Source of the DNA: Ruminococcus sp.
GTDB lineage: Bacteria > Bacillota > Clostridia > Oscillospirales > Ruminococcaceae
Assembly (NCBI GenBank): GCA_017542475.1
Contig: JAFXXD010000038.1
Location: 124,001-188,000 of the forward strand
Direction of reading: 5' to 3'
Length of the DNA: 64,000 nt
Made by a program: the position numbers and the translations under genes
In this document: one piece after another, positions 36,134 to 45,433 of the stretch
Layout: every line of letters starts with the position of its first letter
Position numbering within the stretch: the stretch's first letter is position 1
The notes under the pieces: generated by a model
The model's database searches: none
The model's input: only the letters and a program-made list of their open reading frames with translations
Told to the model about the DNA's origin: nothing

Positions 36134-36162
36134 ATTATACCACAAAACAAAAAATTTGAAAA
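36134..36162 (-). promoter_or_regulatory. Possible promoter of pcrA
   Basis: A perfect TATAAT on the minus strand (36134-36139) has only a weak -35 (TTTTCA at 36157-36162) 17 bases away. The rest of the AT-rich gap to 36284 holds no gene. Confidence 0.4.
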
Positions 36163-36284
36163 GCCTTTTTTGAAAAAATATGTCTCTCAAAAAATAATTT
36201 AGTCACAGCTTACACATTATTGCTTCATTTTTTATTATATGACACAAAAGTGCAAATAATTTGTGTATTTTTAATACTTTTCTA

Positions 36285-36313
36285 TTGACTGCATTTGTAT
36301 TTTGGTGTATAAT
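36285..36313 (+). promoter_or_regulatory. Promoter of glgA
   Basis: TTGACT (36285-36290) and TATAAT (36308-36313) are 17 bases apart. Confidence 0.8.
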
Positions 36314-36368
36314 ATAGTATGTAAAGCTGCACTATACGCAGAATCCATTGAAGACAGGAGTTGACACT

Positions 36369-37823
36369 ATGAATAACATACTTTTTGCCGCTTCGGAATG
36401 CGTCCCCTTCGTCAAGACAGGCGGTCTCGCCGACGTTGTCGGAGCTCTTCCTCAGTATATCAACAAGGACGAGTTCGACGTCAGGGTGATACTCCCCTAC
36501 TACACCTGCATTCCCGCCAAATTCAGAGATAATTTCAAATACGTTACGCACTTCTATATGGACTACGGTCTGCGTCCCGACGGAGTCCACGTCGGTATTA
36601 TGGAGTACGAGTACAACGGTATCAAGTTCTACTTTGTTGACAACGAGTATTACTTCAAGTGCGATTATCCCTACACCTCGGATACAAAATGGGACATCGA
36701 GCGCTTCACCTTCTTCTGTAAGGCTGTGCTCGCGATACTGCCCGTTATAGGCTTCCGTCCAGACATCATCCACTGCCACGACTGGCAGTCGGCGCTGATA
36801 CCCGTGTTCATGCATTCGACATTTGCTACGAACCCGTTCTACAGCTCGACCAAGACCATAATGACGATACACAACCTCAAATTCCAAGGTATATGGGACA
36901 TCGAGACCTTCAAGTTCAATACAGCTCTGCCCGACTATATGTTCACGTCGGACAAGCTCGAGTTCAACCGCGCCGCGAATATGCTCAAGGGCGGACTTGT
37001 CTACGCTGACTATATCACCACCGTTTCCGAGACGTATGCCGAGGAGATAAAGTACCCGTTCTTCGGCGAGCAGCTCGACGGACTGCTCCGTGCACGCTCG
37101 GCATCGCTGCGCGGTATCGTCAACGGTATCGACTACAAGGTCTTCGACCCGTCGAGCGACAAGCAGATATATGCGCAGTACAGCACGAAGGACGTCAAGT
37201 CCAAGAAGGCTGTCAACAAGGAGAAGCTTCAGGCTGAGCTCGGTCTGCCCGTGGACAAGAGCAAGTATATGATAGCGATAATCTCCCGCCTCACCGACCA
37301 GAAGGGACTCGATCTCGTCAACTACGCGATAGAGCGTATCTGTGACGAGAATACGCAGTTCGTCATCATCGGTACGGGCGAGCAGAGATACGAGAATATG
37401 TTCAAGCACTACCAGTGGAAATACCCCGACAGAGTATGTGCGATAATCAAGTATTCGGACGACCTCGCGCACAAGCTCTATGCCGCGGCTGATACTATGC
37501 TTATGCCGTCGCTGTTCGAGCCCTGCGGTCTGACTCAGCTCATCGCGCTCCGCTACGGTACAGTACCGATAGTACGCGAGACTGGCGGCCTCAAGGACAC
37601 CGTAGAGCCCTACAACGAGTTCGACGGCACAGGTACAGGCTTCTCGTTCGCGAACTACAACGGCGACGAGATGCTCGGAGCTATCAACTACTCCAAGTCC
37701 GTATACTACGACCACCGCGCAGAGTGGGACAAGATGGTCAAGCGCGATATGGAAGCTGACTTCTCGTGGAACAGCTCCGCCCGCCAGTATGAGGGTATGT
37801 ACAGCTGGATGATCAACTGGTGA
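36369..37823 (+). CDS. glgA: Glycogen synthase (ADP-glucose dependent)
   Basis: The 484-residue GT5 enzyme extends alpha-1,4-glucan from ADP-glucose. The K-T-G-G-L-A-D-V-V motif near residue 14 binds the nucleotide sugar, and the C-terminal E-P-C-G-L-T-Q and E-T-G-G-L-K-D-T-V motifs are complete. AGGAG lies upstream of the chosen start; an ATG seven codons earlier has none. Other glg genes are not in the window. Confidence 0.96.
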   Translation: MNNILFAASECVPFVKTGGLADVVGALPQYINKDEFDVRVILPYYTCIPAKFRDNFKYVTHFYMDYGLRPDGVHVGIMEYEYNGIKFYFVDNEYYFKCDYPYTSDTKWDIERFTFFCKAVLAILPVIGFRPDIIHCHDWQSALIPVFMHSTFATNPFYSSTKTIMTIHNLKFQGIWDIETFKFNTALPDYMFTSDKLEFNRAANMLKGGLVYADYITTVSETYAEEIKYPFFGEQLDGLLRARSASLRGIVNGIDYKVFDPSSDKQIYAQYSTKDVKSKKAVNKEKLQAELGLPVDKSKYMIAIISRLTDQKGLDLVNYAIERICDENTQFVIIGTGEQRYENMFKHYQWKYPDRVCAIIKYSDDLAHKLYAAADTMLMPSLFEPCGLTQLIALRYGTVPIVRETGGLKDTVEPYNEFDGTGTGFSFANYNGDEMLGAINYSKSVYYDHRAEWDKMVKRDMEADFSWNSSARQYEGMYSWMINW

Positions 37824-37867
37824 AGCGGGGAGTCCCCGCTGACGGTTCGCGAGGTTGCTCGTGAACC
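37824..37867 (+). other. Two hairpins between glgA and the HAD gene
   Basis: AGCGGGGA/TCCCCGCT (37824-37840) and GGTTCGCGAG/CTCGTGAACC (about 37844-37867) form strong stems but lack T-runs. They may be processing or stability elements; no promoter is clear before the next gene. Confidence 0.45.
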
Positions 37868-37939
37868 CGCTCACTAACTACAGAGGGCATAGTCTGCTTT
37901 CGCAATTGATAATAATACTTGAAAGATTCAATATACTCA

Positions 37940-38608
37940 ATGAACGATAATAAAAAAATCAAGGGCGCTGTCTTCGATATGGACGGACTGATGGTCGATA
38001 CGGAAAAGCTCTACCTCCGCTACTGGAAGGAAGCCGCCGCCGATTTCGGCTACGATATGCAGAATGAGCACGTCTACGCGATTCGCAGCCTTGCGCGCAA
38101 ATACTCTATCCCCAAGCTGAAAAGCTTCTTCGGCGAGGACTTTCCCACCGAGGACGTCCGCACCCGACGTACCGAGCTGATAAACACTCATATCGACAAG
38201 TACGGCATTGACGTGAAGAAGGGTCTGTTCGAGCTTCTCGACTTCCTGAAGGCTCACGGGATAAAGCTCGCGGTCGCGACTGCTACTCCGCGCGAAAGAG
38301 CTCTGCGCTGTCTCGAACGTATCGGAGCACGCGATTACTTCAACGCCGTTATCTGCGGCGATATGATTGAGAGCGGCAAGCCCGACCCCGACATCTACCT
38401 CACAGCCGCGCGTGAGCTCGGACTTCCGCCCGAGCAGTGCGCCGCATTGGAGGACTCGCCGAACGGCATAAGAGCCGCATATTCGGCTGGCTGTCACGCG
38501 ATAATGATACCTGATATGACTCCGCCCGACGAGGAGACGACTCCCCTGCTGAGTGCGGTATATGACGACCTTGCGCAGGCTGTCGCCTACTTTGAAGGGA
38601 GGATATGA
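37940..38608 (+). CDS. HAD-superfamily phosphatase / phosphoglucomutase-like hydrolase
   Basis: The 222-residue protein is a subclass IA HAD enzyme. Motif I is F-D-M-D-G-L-M-V-D-T near residue 12, motif II is A-T-A-T, motif III includes S-G-K-P-D-P-D-I and motif IV E-D-S-P-N-G. It resembles beta-phosphoglucomutases and sugar-phosphate phosphatases, but substrate cannot be read. No good ribosome binding site precedes the ATG at 37940. It follows glgA and is coupled to a small protein gene two bases downstream. Confidence 0.85.
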   Translation: MNDNKKIKGAVFDMDGLMVDTEKLYLRYWKEAAADFGYDMQNEHVYAIRSLARKYSIPKLKSFFGEDFPTEDVRTRRTELINTHIDKYGIDVKKGLFELLDFLKAHGIKLAVATATPRERALRCLERIGARDYFNAVICGDMIESGKPDPDIYLTAARELGLPPEQCAALEDSPNGIRAAYSAGCHAIMIPDMTPPDEETTPLLSAVYDDLAQAVAYFEGRI

Positions 38609-38609
38609 T

Positions 38610-38876
38610 ATGATGCTTTCAAAGACGAGCGTGTCCGAGCTGTTCGATATCCCGAAGTTCTACTACTTCGACAGCGGTAACGACTACTCGGGCAGTCTCG
38701 GTGATTTTGCATACAAGGTATACACGGGCGAGACGCTGAAGGTGCTGACGTGGCACGGGCATCTCTGCTCCGACAAAGCCGAGATAGAGCACGAGAAGGA
38801 ATTCGAGCGCTCACAGGAGGGCTTCGACGTTATGATAAAGTGGCTTGAGGACACCTACAACGGCAAGACCGAATAA
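38610..38876 (+). CDS. Small protein of unknown function
   Basis: The 88-residue acidic protein is not recognised. It has no signal peptide or membrane segment; aromatic residues cluster at F-Y-Y-F-D. GGAGG lies upstream inside the end of the HAD gene and the start is one base after its stop, so it is coupled to it. Two adjacent ATG codons are possible starts. Confidence 0.7.
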   Translation: MMLSKTSVSELFDIPKFYYFDSGNDYSGSLGDFAYKVYTGETLKVLTWHGHLCSDKAEIEHEKEFERSQEGFDVMIKWLEDTYNGKTE

Positions 38877-38881
38877 AACAA

Positions 38882-38909
38882 AAACAGCCTTCCGCTCGGA
38901 AGGCTGTTT
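38882..38909 (+). terminator. Bidirectional terminator
   Basis: A 13-bp stem (38882-38894 with 38897-38909) has A-rich sequence before and T-rich sequence after it, serving both the small protein gene and the kinase-like gene. Confidence 0.85.
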
Positions 38910-38919
38910 GTTTTTCTGT

Positions 38920-40902
38920 TTACCACTCACCGAATTCGCCCTGTGTCTGAGGCTCTGTCGGTTCGATTATTATCGGAGGCGGGTCTGTCTGAACAGGTTC
39001 TGTCGGCTGCGGAGGCGGGTCTGTCTGAACGGGCTGTGTCACGATGACAGCCTCTGTCGTTGTGACAACCTGCTGCTGAGCCTGTGTCGCCTGTGTAGTA
39101 GTCTGCGGAGTTACCTGAGCGTCCTCGGGCAGATAGTAAACTATCAGCTTCTTGGAGTCCTTATTGCTGTAGAACGTACCGGGCTGAACGACCTTTGCAT
39201 CTACCATCAGCTGAGTAATGCTGTTGGGAGTTCCCCACGACTGGCTCGACTTTACCTTCGAGTAGTTGGTGATACCCGCTTTTCTGAGCTCATTCTCGTA
39301 CTGGGAAACGGTCAGACCCTCGAACGGCGGGATAGTACCGCCCTCCTTGCCCTTGCTGACCCTGAGCTTTACAGTCGTGCCCTGAGCAACGGTCTCGCCG
39401 ACCTGAATATCCTGCTCAAGGATAACATCGGGGTCGCTGTCGTTGTCGTACTCATATTCTACCTCAAACTTGAAGTAATCCTTGTACTTCTCCTCGGTGA
39501 GAGTGAAGAACTTGCCTACGAGGTCGGGCATATCGGTATCGGGCTGCGAGCCGTCCTCAGTCGAGAGCTCGGGCTCCGTCGTAACGATATTGCTCGATAT
39601 CGACGAGCGCGAGAAATCACTCTCTTCATCGTCGTGCTTTACGAAGTTCTGCATAAAGAACACAACGATTATCAGAAGTATCGCAAGGAGCAGTATACCG
39701 ATGATTATCGGCACCTTGATACGGTCAACAGTGTTGACCTTCTCATAGCTGTACTCGTCGTAGTCGTCCTCGGGCGGGTAATACGGTTGCTGAGGGGGCT
39801 GCTGAGCATACTGCTGCTCGTAATACTGCTGCTGAGGCTGAGCCTGCGGCTGCTGATATACGGGAGCTGCCTGACGTACGGGCTCATTTGAGTAGCTGTT
39901 GTCAACGTGTGCCTGCTCGAAAGCGGGACGAACCGTCGGCGGCTGCTCGAAGAGCCTTGTCACGAGCTCGGTTATAGTCTGTATACGGTCTCTGCCTGCG
40001 AGGTTCATGCCCTCCATAATAACGCGCGATACGTGCGCAGGTATGCTCTTATTGAGCATAGCGGGCTCGCAGAGGTCGTCGTGCTGCATACGTGTCACGG
40101 AATCTACGGGCATACAGCCTGTGAGCGCCCTGTAGAGCAGAGCACAGACGCCGTAGACGTCCGTCCATGAGCCCTGACGGCTGCTGCTGCTTGCCGAGTA
40201 CTGCTCGGGAGCGGCATAGCCCTTGAAGAGCTCGTATTCGAGACCAGCATTAGCCGTTCTGACGGCGGAAACGCAGAAGCCCGAAAGCTTCAGCTCGCCC
40301 TTGTCGGTGATATATACGGTCTCGGGACTAATAGCGCGGTGAATGATACCCGCATTGTGGAGTATACCTATCGTAGTGAAGAGCGGAGGGAATATCTTGG
40401 ATACCTGCTCCCAGCTGAGCTCGCCCGCATTCTCCTTGAGGTGGTCGAGCATCTTCACGCCGTTTATGTACTCGAATACAGTGTATGTGGTATTGTTCTC
40501 GGCGAACATATCAAGCACAGGTGTGATGTTTGAGTTGTTCCTGAGCCTTGCAAGCGACTTGTTCAGCTCGGTGTACTCAGCCATAAATGCCTTGTACTTT
40601 GCAAGATTATTGTAGTTTACGCTGATAGTGGCTCTGTCCTTTACTCTTGTACAGAGGTTTATCGGCATATACTCCCTGAGCATCACCTTGCACGAGGTGG
40701 ATATATCATATCCCATATATGTAGCGCCCTCGCCGTTATACTCGAGAAGCACGCCCACGAGGTATCTGTCGCGAAGGACGGTACCGGGTGTTATATACAT
40801 AGCGTTATGCGGCGTTTTATCATCGAATCCGCAATGGGGGCAGATATGCTGATCCATGTCAAATTTTTCCATACATCTGTAACAGAATCTACGTTCTCCC
40901 AA
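38920..40902 (-). CDS. PASTA-domain Ser/Thr kinase-like protein, predicted pseudokinase
   Basis: Residue numbers count from an upstream ATG at 40923; subtract 7 for the preferred TTG start. A zinc ribbon (C-Y-R-C and C-P-H-C, about 14-31) precedes a kinase-like domain (about 45-320), a Gln/Pro/Tyr-rich stretch, one membrane segment (403-427), two PASTA-like modules (about 462-525 and 527-598) and a Thr/Pro tail. Key kinase residues are changed: H-R-A (195-197) replaces H-R-D, S-G-F (214-216) replaces D-F-G, and the ATP-site Lys appears to be Arg83. A-A-P-E is kept. The TTG start at 40902 is chosen because AAAGGAGG lies seven bases before it. It probably senses peptidoglycan fragments or muropeptides without phosphorylating. 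Confidence 0.85.
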   Translation of the reverse strand: MGERRFCYRCMEKFDMDQHICPHCGFDDKTPHNAMYITPGTVLRDRYLVGVLLEYNGEGATYMGYDISTSCKVMLREYMPINLCTRVKDRATISVNYNNLAKYKAFMAEYTELNKSLARLRNNSNITPVLDMFAENNTTYTVFEYINGVKMLDHLKENAGELSWEQVSKIFPPLFTTIGILHNAGIIHRAISPETVYITDKGELKLSGFCVSAVRTANAGLEYELFKGYAAPEQYSASSSSRQGSWTDVYGVCALLYRALTGCMPVDSVTRMQHDDLCEPAMLNKSIPAHVSRVIMEGMNLAGRDRIQTITELVTRLFEQPPTVRPAFEQAHVDNSYSNEPVRQAAPVYQQPQAQPQQQYYEQQYAQQPPQQPYYPPEDDYDEYSYEKVNTVDRIKVPIIIGILLLAILLIIVVFFMQNFVKHDDEESDFSRSSISSNIVTTEPELSTEDGSQPDTDMPDLVGKFFTLTEEKYKDYFKFEVEYEYDNDSDPDVILEQDIQVGETVAQGTTVKLRVSKGKEGGTIPPFEGLTVSQYENELRKAGITNYSKVKSSQSWGTPNSITQLMVDAKVVQPGTFYSNKDSKKLIVYYLPEDAQVTPQTTTQATQAQQQVVTTTEAVIVTQPVQTDPPPQPTEPVQTDPPPIIIEPTEPQTQGEFGEW

Positions 40903-40957
40903 AGCAGTTCCTCCTTTACCCATAATAATAGCGATACTACTTCAATGTATCATATCT

Positions 40958-40986
40958 ATTTTAGCAGTATTCAAGGCAAATGTCAA
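40958..40986 (-). promoter_or_regulatory. Promoter of the PASTA pseudokinase gene
   Basis: On the minus strand TTGACA (40981-40986) and TAAAAT (40958-40963) are 17 bases apart. Confidence 0.75.
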
Positions 40987-41074
40987 CATCTATTTGTAAT
41001 ATTCCGCCCATTTATAGCATTTTGTATTATTTCTGTAATAACTTTATTACAATATCCCATATATTTGTAACAAT

Positions 41075-42337
41075 TCAGTCCGTCAATTCACTTGCCGCAA
41101 GCATGACGCCGAGCTTTCCGCTCGTGTAGGTTATACCTCCCTGCATCCATACGGCATAGGGCTCGCGGAGAGGTGCGTCCGCGGAGAGCTCAATGGAAGC
41201 GCCCATTGTGAAGGCTCCTGCCGCCATGATGACCTTGTCGGTATAGCCGGGCATATCCCACGGCTCGGGAGTAACGAAGGCGTCCACGGGAGCTCCCGCC
41301 TGTATACCGCGGCAGAACGCGCAGAGCTTATCCTCGCTGCCGAGCCTGATCGCGGTGATGATATCACCTCTCGGGTCGTCCTTGCGCGGCGAGCACTCGT
41401 AGCCGAGCATAGTGAACAGCTCGCTCGCGAATGCCGAGGTCTTGAGCGCTGCGGCTACCACGTCGGGAGCCATAAATAATCCGAGGAGCATCTCGCGGTT
41501 CATACCGAGAGTACAGCCGACCTCCTTGCCCATGCCCACGCAGGTGAGCCTGTAGGAGCACAGCTCCACGAGGTCTGCCCTGCCCGCGATATATCCGCCT
41601 GTGCGGGAGATACCGCCGCCCGCGTTCTTGATGAGAGAGCCGATGATTATATCAGCGCCGACCTCCGAGGGCTCACGCGTCTCCACGAACTCGCCGTAGC
41701 AGTTATCGACCATAACAACAGCGTCGGGGTTGCCCTTCTTTATCGCATTAACCATTTTTTCGATGTCCGCGACCGTGAAAGCGGGACGGAGCGAATATCC
41801 GCGCGAGCGCTGTATATACGCGACCTTCGCGCCCTTGACAGCGGCTGTGATACCGTCGTAATCGGGAGTGCCGTCGGGGAGAAGGTCTACCTGTCCGTAC
41901 TCAACGCCGTAATCCATCAGCGAGCCGTTGCCCTTGTCGCCCGCGATACCGATCACCTCTTCGAGCGTGTCGTAGGGCTTGCCCGTGATGGAAACGAGCT
42001 TGTCGCCTGTGCGCAGAACGCCGAACAGAGCCGTAGAAAGCGCGTGCGTACCCGATACGAAATTGAAGCGGACAAGGGCTTCCTCGGTGCCGAGCACCTG
42101 CGCGAACACCTTGTCGATGACCTCTCTGCCGATGTCTCCGTAGCCGTAGCCCGTCGAGCCGTAGAAGCAGGACTCGCTCACACGATTGTCGGCAAAGGCT
42201 TTGAGCACCTTCGCTCCGCAGTATTCAGCGGTAGACTCGATACGCGCGAATGCATCGCGGCAGTTGTCCTCCGCCTGCTGAGCAAGCTCCATAAGCCTGT
42301 CGCTGAAGCCGTAAATACTCTTTATATCCTTATTCAT
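41075..42337 (-). CDS. Methionine gamma-lyase-like PLP enzyme (aluminium-resistance family)
   Basis: The 420-residue cytoplasmic protein belongs to the PLP-dependent Cys/Met metabolism superfamily, in the branch annotated as methionine gamma-lyase family or aluminium-resistance protein. G-S-T-G-Y-G-Y-G near residue 60, V-M-V-D-N-C-Y-G-E-F and the PLP lysine context G-S-L-I-K-N-A-G-G-G are present. The catalytic activity is uncertain. It is the last gene of the four-gene operon 45175-41075. Confidence 0.85.
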   Translation of the reverse strand: MNKDIKSIYGFSDRLMELAQQAEDNCRDAFARIESTAEYCGAKVLKAFADNRVSESCFYGSTGYGYGDIGREVIDKVFAQVLGTEEALVRFNFVSGTHALSTALFGVLRTGDKLVSITGKPYDTLEEVIGIAGDKGNGSLMDYGVEYGQVDLLPDGTPDYDGITAAVKGAKVAYIQRSRGYSLRPAFTVADIEKMVNAIKKGNPDAVVMVDNCYGEFVETREPSEVGADIIIGSLIKNAGGGISRTGGYIAGRADLVELCSYRLTCVGMGKEVGCTLGMNREMLLGLFMAPDVVAAALKTSAFASELFTMLGYECSPRKDDPRGDIITAIRLGSEDKLCAFCRGIQAGAPVDAFVTPEPWDMPGYTDKVIMAAGAFTMGASIELSADAPLREPYAVWMQGGITYTSGKLGVMLAASELTD

Positions 42338-42351
42338 CTGTAAAACCTCTT

Positions 42352-43152
42352 TTAGTTGATAATACCCTTTGAAGCGCTGTCCTTCTCCACGTCGATACGC
42401 TCAAGGACGAATTCATGCTCGACCTCGCGGAAGCCTATCTCGCGGTAGAAGCTCACACGCACATCGAGCGCAAGCAGAAATGCCTTTTTTCCGTTGTTGT
42501 TGAGGAAGAGCGCGAGCCATTTCAAAAACTCACGCGCATAGCCGCTCCCGCGGGCAGAAACTCGCGTCGCTACCTGTCCTATAAGAGCCTCGTTGCCGAT
42601 ATCGAATACGATAGAGGCGGTGGTGCTGTCTCGGTAGGTGAACACACGGCTTATACCGTGACGGCAGCGGTGCGAGGTATCAGTGTACCACAGCGAAAAG
42701 TCCGCAATATTCGGGAATCCCTCGCTCAGTATCTGATAGACGTCGGGGAGGTACGGGTCGAAATCGACGAACTCCTCCGCGAAGGTATAGCTGTCCTTGT
42801 CGGGAACGAGCTCGAACACGGTGCGGTTTAGCACCTGATAGCGCTCGCCCATATCTATGCCGGAGAGTATCTTCTGGTCGCCCTCAATACGGAAAGGCAT
42901 ATTCATATCAATGAACATCTGGAGCTCGTCGTCGGCTTCAAGGTGACCGTCCCCGCAGATAATGAGGGTAGAGTTGATGATAAACATATAGCCCTCGCCG
43001 AAATTATCGTTCTCGCCCGTTATCTTGTAGAAGCGGCAGAAGTCGTAGCCTGCCCCGTAAGCCTTCATATAGGCTATCATCTTGCGTCCCGAGAGAGTTT
43101 TCATCAGGAGCTCGGTATTGAACTCGCTCTCGCTTGTTATCAGTTTTATCAT
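42352..43152 (-). CDS. GNAT-family N-acetyltransferase
   Basis: The 266-residue protein has a GNAT fold in its C-terminal half, with the acetyl-CoA-binding loop V-S-A-R-G-S-G-Y-A near residue 212 and F-Y-R-E-I-G-F near 245. The N-terminal half (about 1-130) matches nothing I recognise. The start at 43152 overlaps the upstream stop (ATGA), favouring it over the ATG at 43161. Substrate unknown. Confidence 0.8.
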   Translation of the reverse strand: MIKLITSESEFNTELLMKTLSGRKMIAYMKAYGAGYDFCRFYKITGENDNFGEGYMFIINSTLIICGDGHLEADDELQMFIDMNMPFRIEGDQKILSGIDMGERYQVLNRTVFELVPDKDSYTFAEEFVDFDPYLPDVYQILSEGFPNIADFSLWYTDTSHRCRHGISRVFTYRDSTTASIVFDIGNEALIGQVATRVSARGSGYAREFLKWLALFLNNNGKKAFLLALDVRVSFYREIGFREVEHEFVLERIDVEKDSASKGIIN

Positions 43153-44165
43153 AGCTCGCATATCCTCTCCGCAAGTCGTTTTACCAGCTGATAGGAGGGC
43201 TCAAGGTCGCGCTCGGCTATCACACAGGACGCGCTGTGCAGGTATCTGCACGGGAGCGATACAGCGATAGTACGTACTCCGCTTCCGCTGATGTGGATAG
43301 CTCCCGCATCGTTGCCGCCCGCTATCTTAGTCTTGGTCTGACAGCAGAGACTGAGCTCCTTCGCTGTGTCCATAGCAAGGGCGTAAAGCTCCTTATCGTA
43401 AATAGTGCGCCTGTCCATAAAGCTGATAACGGGTCCGTCACCGAGGCAGCAGACGCGCTTTGCACCGCCAACGCCATCGATGTCGGCGGCAGTCGTGGCT
43501 TCGAGAACTATCGCAAAATCGGGCGCAACGCTGAACGCCGACGCTCCCGAGCCGCGCAGTCCTATCTCCTCCTGCACGTTGAACACGAAATAGGTGTCGT
43601 ACTCGGGCTGCTCCTGAATGAGGCGTATCATCATCGCACAGCCGACACGGTCGTCTATAGCCTTGGACTTGATATTCACGCCGAATTCGGTGAACTCGGA
43701 ATCGAAGTAAACGCAGTCGCCGAGCGAGACATACTGCATAGCCTCCTCACGGTCGTGAGCTCCGATGTCGATATACATACCGTCGTACTCGGGAGCCTTA
43801 TCCTTCTGCTCCTTTGTAAGGTTGTGAACGGCAGTAGAGCCGACAACTCCCGATATGCCGTTCTTTCCGACCTTAACCTGTCTGCCGATGGCGACGGTGG
43901 TGTTCACTCCGCCGACCACGTCAAAGCATAGCGTACCGTCAGCGTTGATATATGTAACAATGAAGCCGACCTCGTCCATATGGGCGCATATCATCAGCTT
44001 CTTCTCCGAGCTCTTCCTGCCCCTGCGGAAGCAGATAAGACTCCCGAGCGGGTCAACGCGGTATTCGCAGCAGTCCTTCACCTTGTCTATGATGAACTCG
44101 CGGACAGCCGATTCGTCGCCCGATACACCGTTTATAAGGCACAGCTCCTTCAGCAATTCTTTCAT
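43149..44165 (-). CDS. M42-family metallo-aminopeptidase
   Basis: The 338-residue co-catalytic zinc peptidase has the metal motifs A-H-M-D-E-V-G near residue 62, D-D-R-V-G near 173, Q-E-E-I-G-L-R-G near 207 and a late D-A-G-A-I-H. This family trims peptides in the cytoplasm as large oligomers. It overlaps the GNAT start by four bases and is two bases downstream of a paralogue. Confidence 0.9.
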   Translation of the reverse strand: MKELLKELCLINGVSGDESAVREFIIDKVKDCCEYRVDPLGSLICFRRGRKSSEKKLMICAHMDEVGFIVTYINADGTLCFDVVGGVNTTVAIGRQVKVGKNGISGVVGSTAVHNLTKEQKDKAPEYDGMYIDIGAHDREEAMQYVSLGDCVYFDSEFTEFGVNIKSKAIDDRVGCAMMIRLIQEQPEYDTYFVFNVQEEIGLRGSGASAFSVAPDFAIVLEATTAADIDGVGGAKRVCCLGDGPVISFMDRRTIYDKELYALAMDTAKELSLCCQTKTKIAGGNDAGAIHISGSGVRTIAVSLPCRYLHSASCVIAERDLEPSYQLVKRLAERICEL

Positions 44166-44167
44166 AG

Positions 44168-45175
44168 TCAGCCCTCCGTTATGTATGCGGCTAAAAGCTC
44201 AGCGGTGCTTCTCACGTCATCGAGGTCGATGACCTCCACGGGCGTGTGCATATTCCTCAGCGGTATCGAGACGGTACACGCCTTGCAGCCGCTCCTGCTG
44301 ACGGAATAGCGGTCGGCGTTCGTACCCGTGCCGCCGTTCATCACCTCAAGCTGATACGGGATATCCGCACTCTTTGCGGCGGAGATAAGCGCGTCTGTGA
44401 CTTCACGTGAGAGCGACGGCGAAACGCCTATCATAGCCCCCTCACCGAGCTTACCGCACTTGCGCTCGTCCTCTCCCATTGCAAGGGCGAAGCTGACGTC
44501 CACGGCTATAGCGATATCGGGGTCAAGCTGATAAGCGCCTATCTTCGCGCCGCGCTCGCCGACCTCCTCCTGACAGGAGAAGATAACAGTTACATTGTAG
44601 GCAAGCTCCCTGCCCTGTATAAGCTCGAGCGCGTACAGTATAGCCGCAACTCCGCTTCTGTCGTCGAGAGCTCCGCCCGTGACGCGCTCACCGAGAAGCG
44701 AGCGGCACTTCACGTCGAAGGTCACGCTGTCACCTGCGGATACTATCTCTGCGAGCTCGTCGTGCGTCATACCTGTGTCAATGGCTGTATCATCGTATTT
44801 CACGACCTCATTTCCGCCGCTCAGATGAGGCGGCACAGAGCATATAACGCCGGATATATCGCGCTTGCCGTGAATAATAACGGGCTGAGCAGCGATGAGT
44901 CGGCGGTCAATGCCTCCGAGCTGGTCAAACTTGACAAAGCCCTCGTCGGTAATGCTCGTAACAACGAAGCCGATCTGGTCTATATGCGCGTCGAGCACAA
45001 GATGAGGCAGTCCCTCGCGCTTTGTGCCGAATGTACCTATCACGTTGCCGCTGACTATACGTGCATCGGGACAGTATTCCCGCAAAAGTCCGCACGCAAG
45101 CTCAGCCGCAGGAGATTCGCTGCCCGAAGCTCCGTAAGCCTCAGCAAGCGAAAATAAAACTTCTTTGAGTTCCAT
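44168..45175 (-). CDS. M42-family metallo-aminopeptidase
   Basis: The 335-residue paralogue of its neighbour has D-A-H-I-D-Q-I-G near residue 62, D-D-R-S-G near 171, Q-E-E-V-G-E-R-G near 205 and N-A-D near 290 where the family has a metal-binding Asp. It is the first gene of the operon. Two tandem copies of different sequence suggest different peptide preference. Confidence 0.88.
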   Translation of the reverse strand: MELKEVLFSLAEAYGASGSESPAAELACGLLREYCPDARIVSGNVIGTFGTKREGLPHLVLDAHIDQIGFVVTSITDEGFVKFDQLGGIDRRLIAAQPVIIHGKRDISGVICSVPPHLSGGNEVVKYDDTAIDTGMTHDELAEIVSAGDSVTFDVKCRSLLGERVTGGALDDRSGVAAILYALELIQGRELAYNVTVIFSCQEEVGERGAKIGAYQLDPDIAIAVDVSFALAMGEDERKCGKLGEGAMIGVSPSLSREVTDALISAAKSADIPYQLEVMNGGTGTNADRYSVSRSGCKACTVSIPLRNMHTPVEVIDLDDVRSTAELLAAYITEG

Positions 45176-45206
45176 AAATTCACCTCATAAATAGACGTTA
45201 CTCTTT

Positions 45207-45235
45207 ATTATATCATAATCTTCATATAATAGCAA
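45207..45235 (-). promoter_or_regulatory. Promoter of the M42/GNAT/PLP operon
   Basis: On the minus strand TTGCTA (45230-45235) and TATAAT (45207-45212) are 17 bases apart. Confidence 0.7.
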
Positions 45236-45433
45236 GCAGGAGCGGAAGGTTTTTCCGTCCCGCAATTCTGCACAGCGAAATCACCTGCGGTCGCTGTTTC
45301 AGTTCAATTTGACTCCAATGTCCGAGGTATGCTGATATATTATCAATTTTTTGTGACAGTCAGAGTGTTCAGCTTGAATGTTATATATGAAAGCACAAAT
45401 TCCATGGGATTCTTTCAGAGAGGAGGCAGCGCC

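Noticed and set aside
37824-37867. Hairpins after glgA as a terminator
   Set aside because: Neither stem is followed by a T-run.
36282-37874. A 530-residue open frame on the minus strand opposite glgA
   Set aside because: It mirrors glgA, has no ribosome binding site or known domain, and reflects the codon pattern of the real gene.
45236-45433. A promoter for the second sigma factor using TTGACT at 45309
   Set aside because: The nearest good -10 sequence is about 21 bases away, too far to call.
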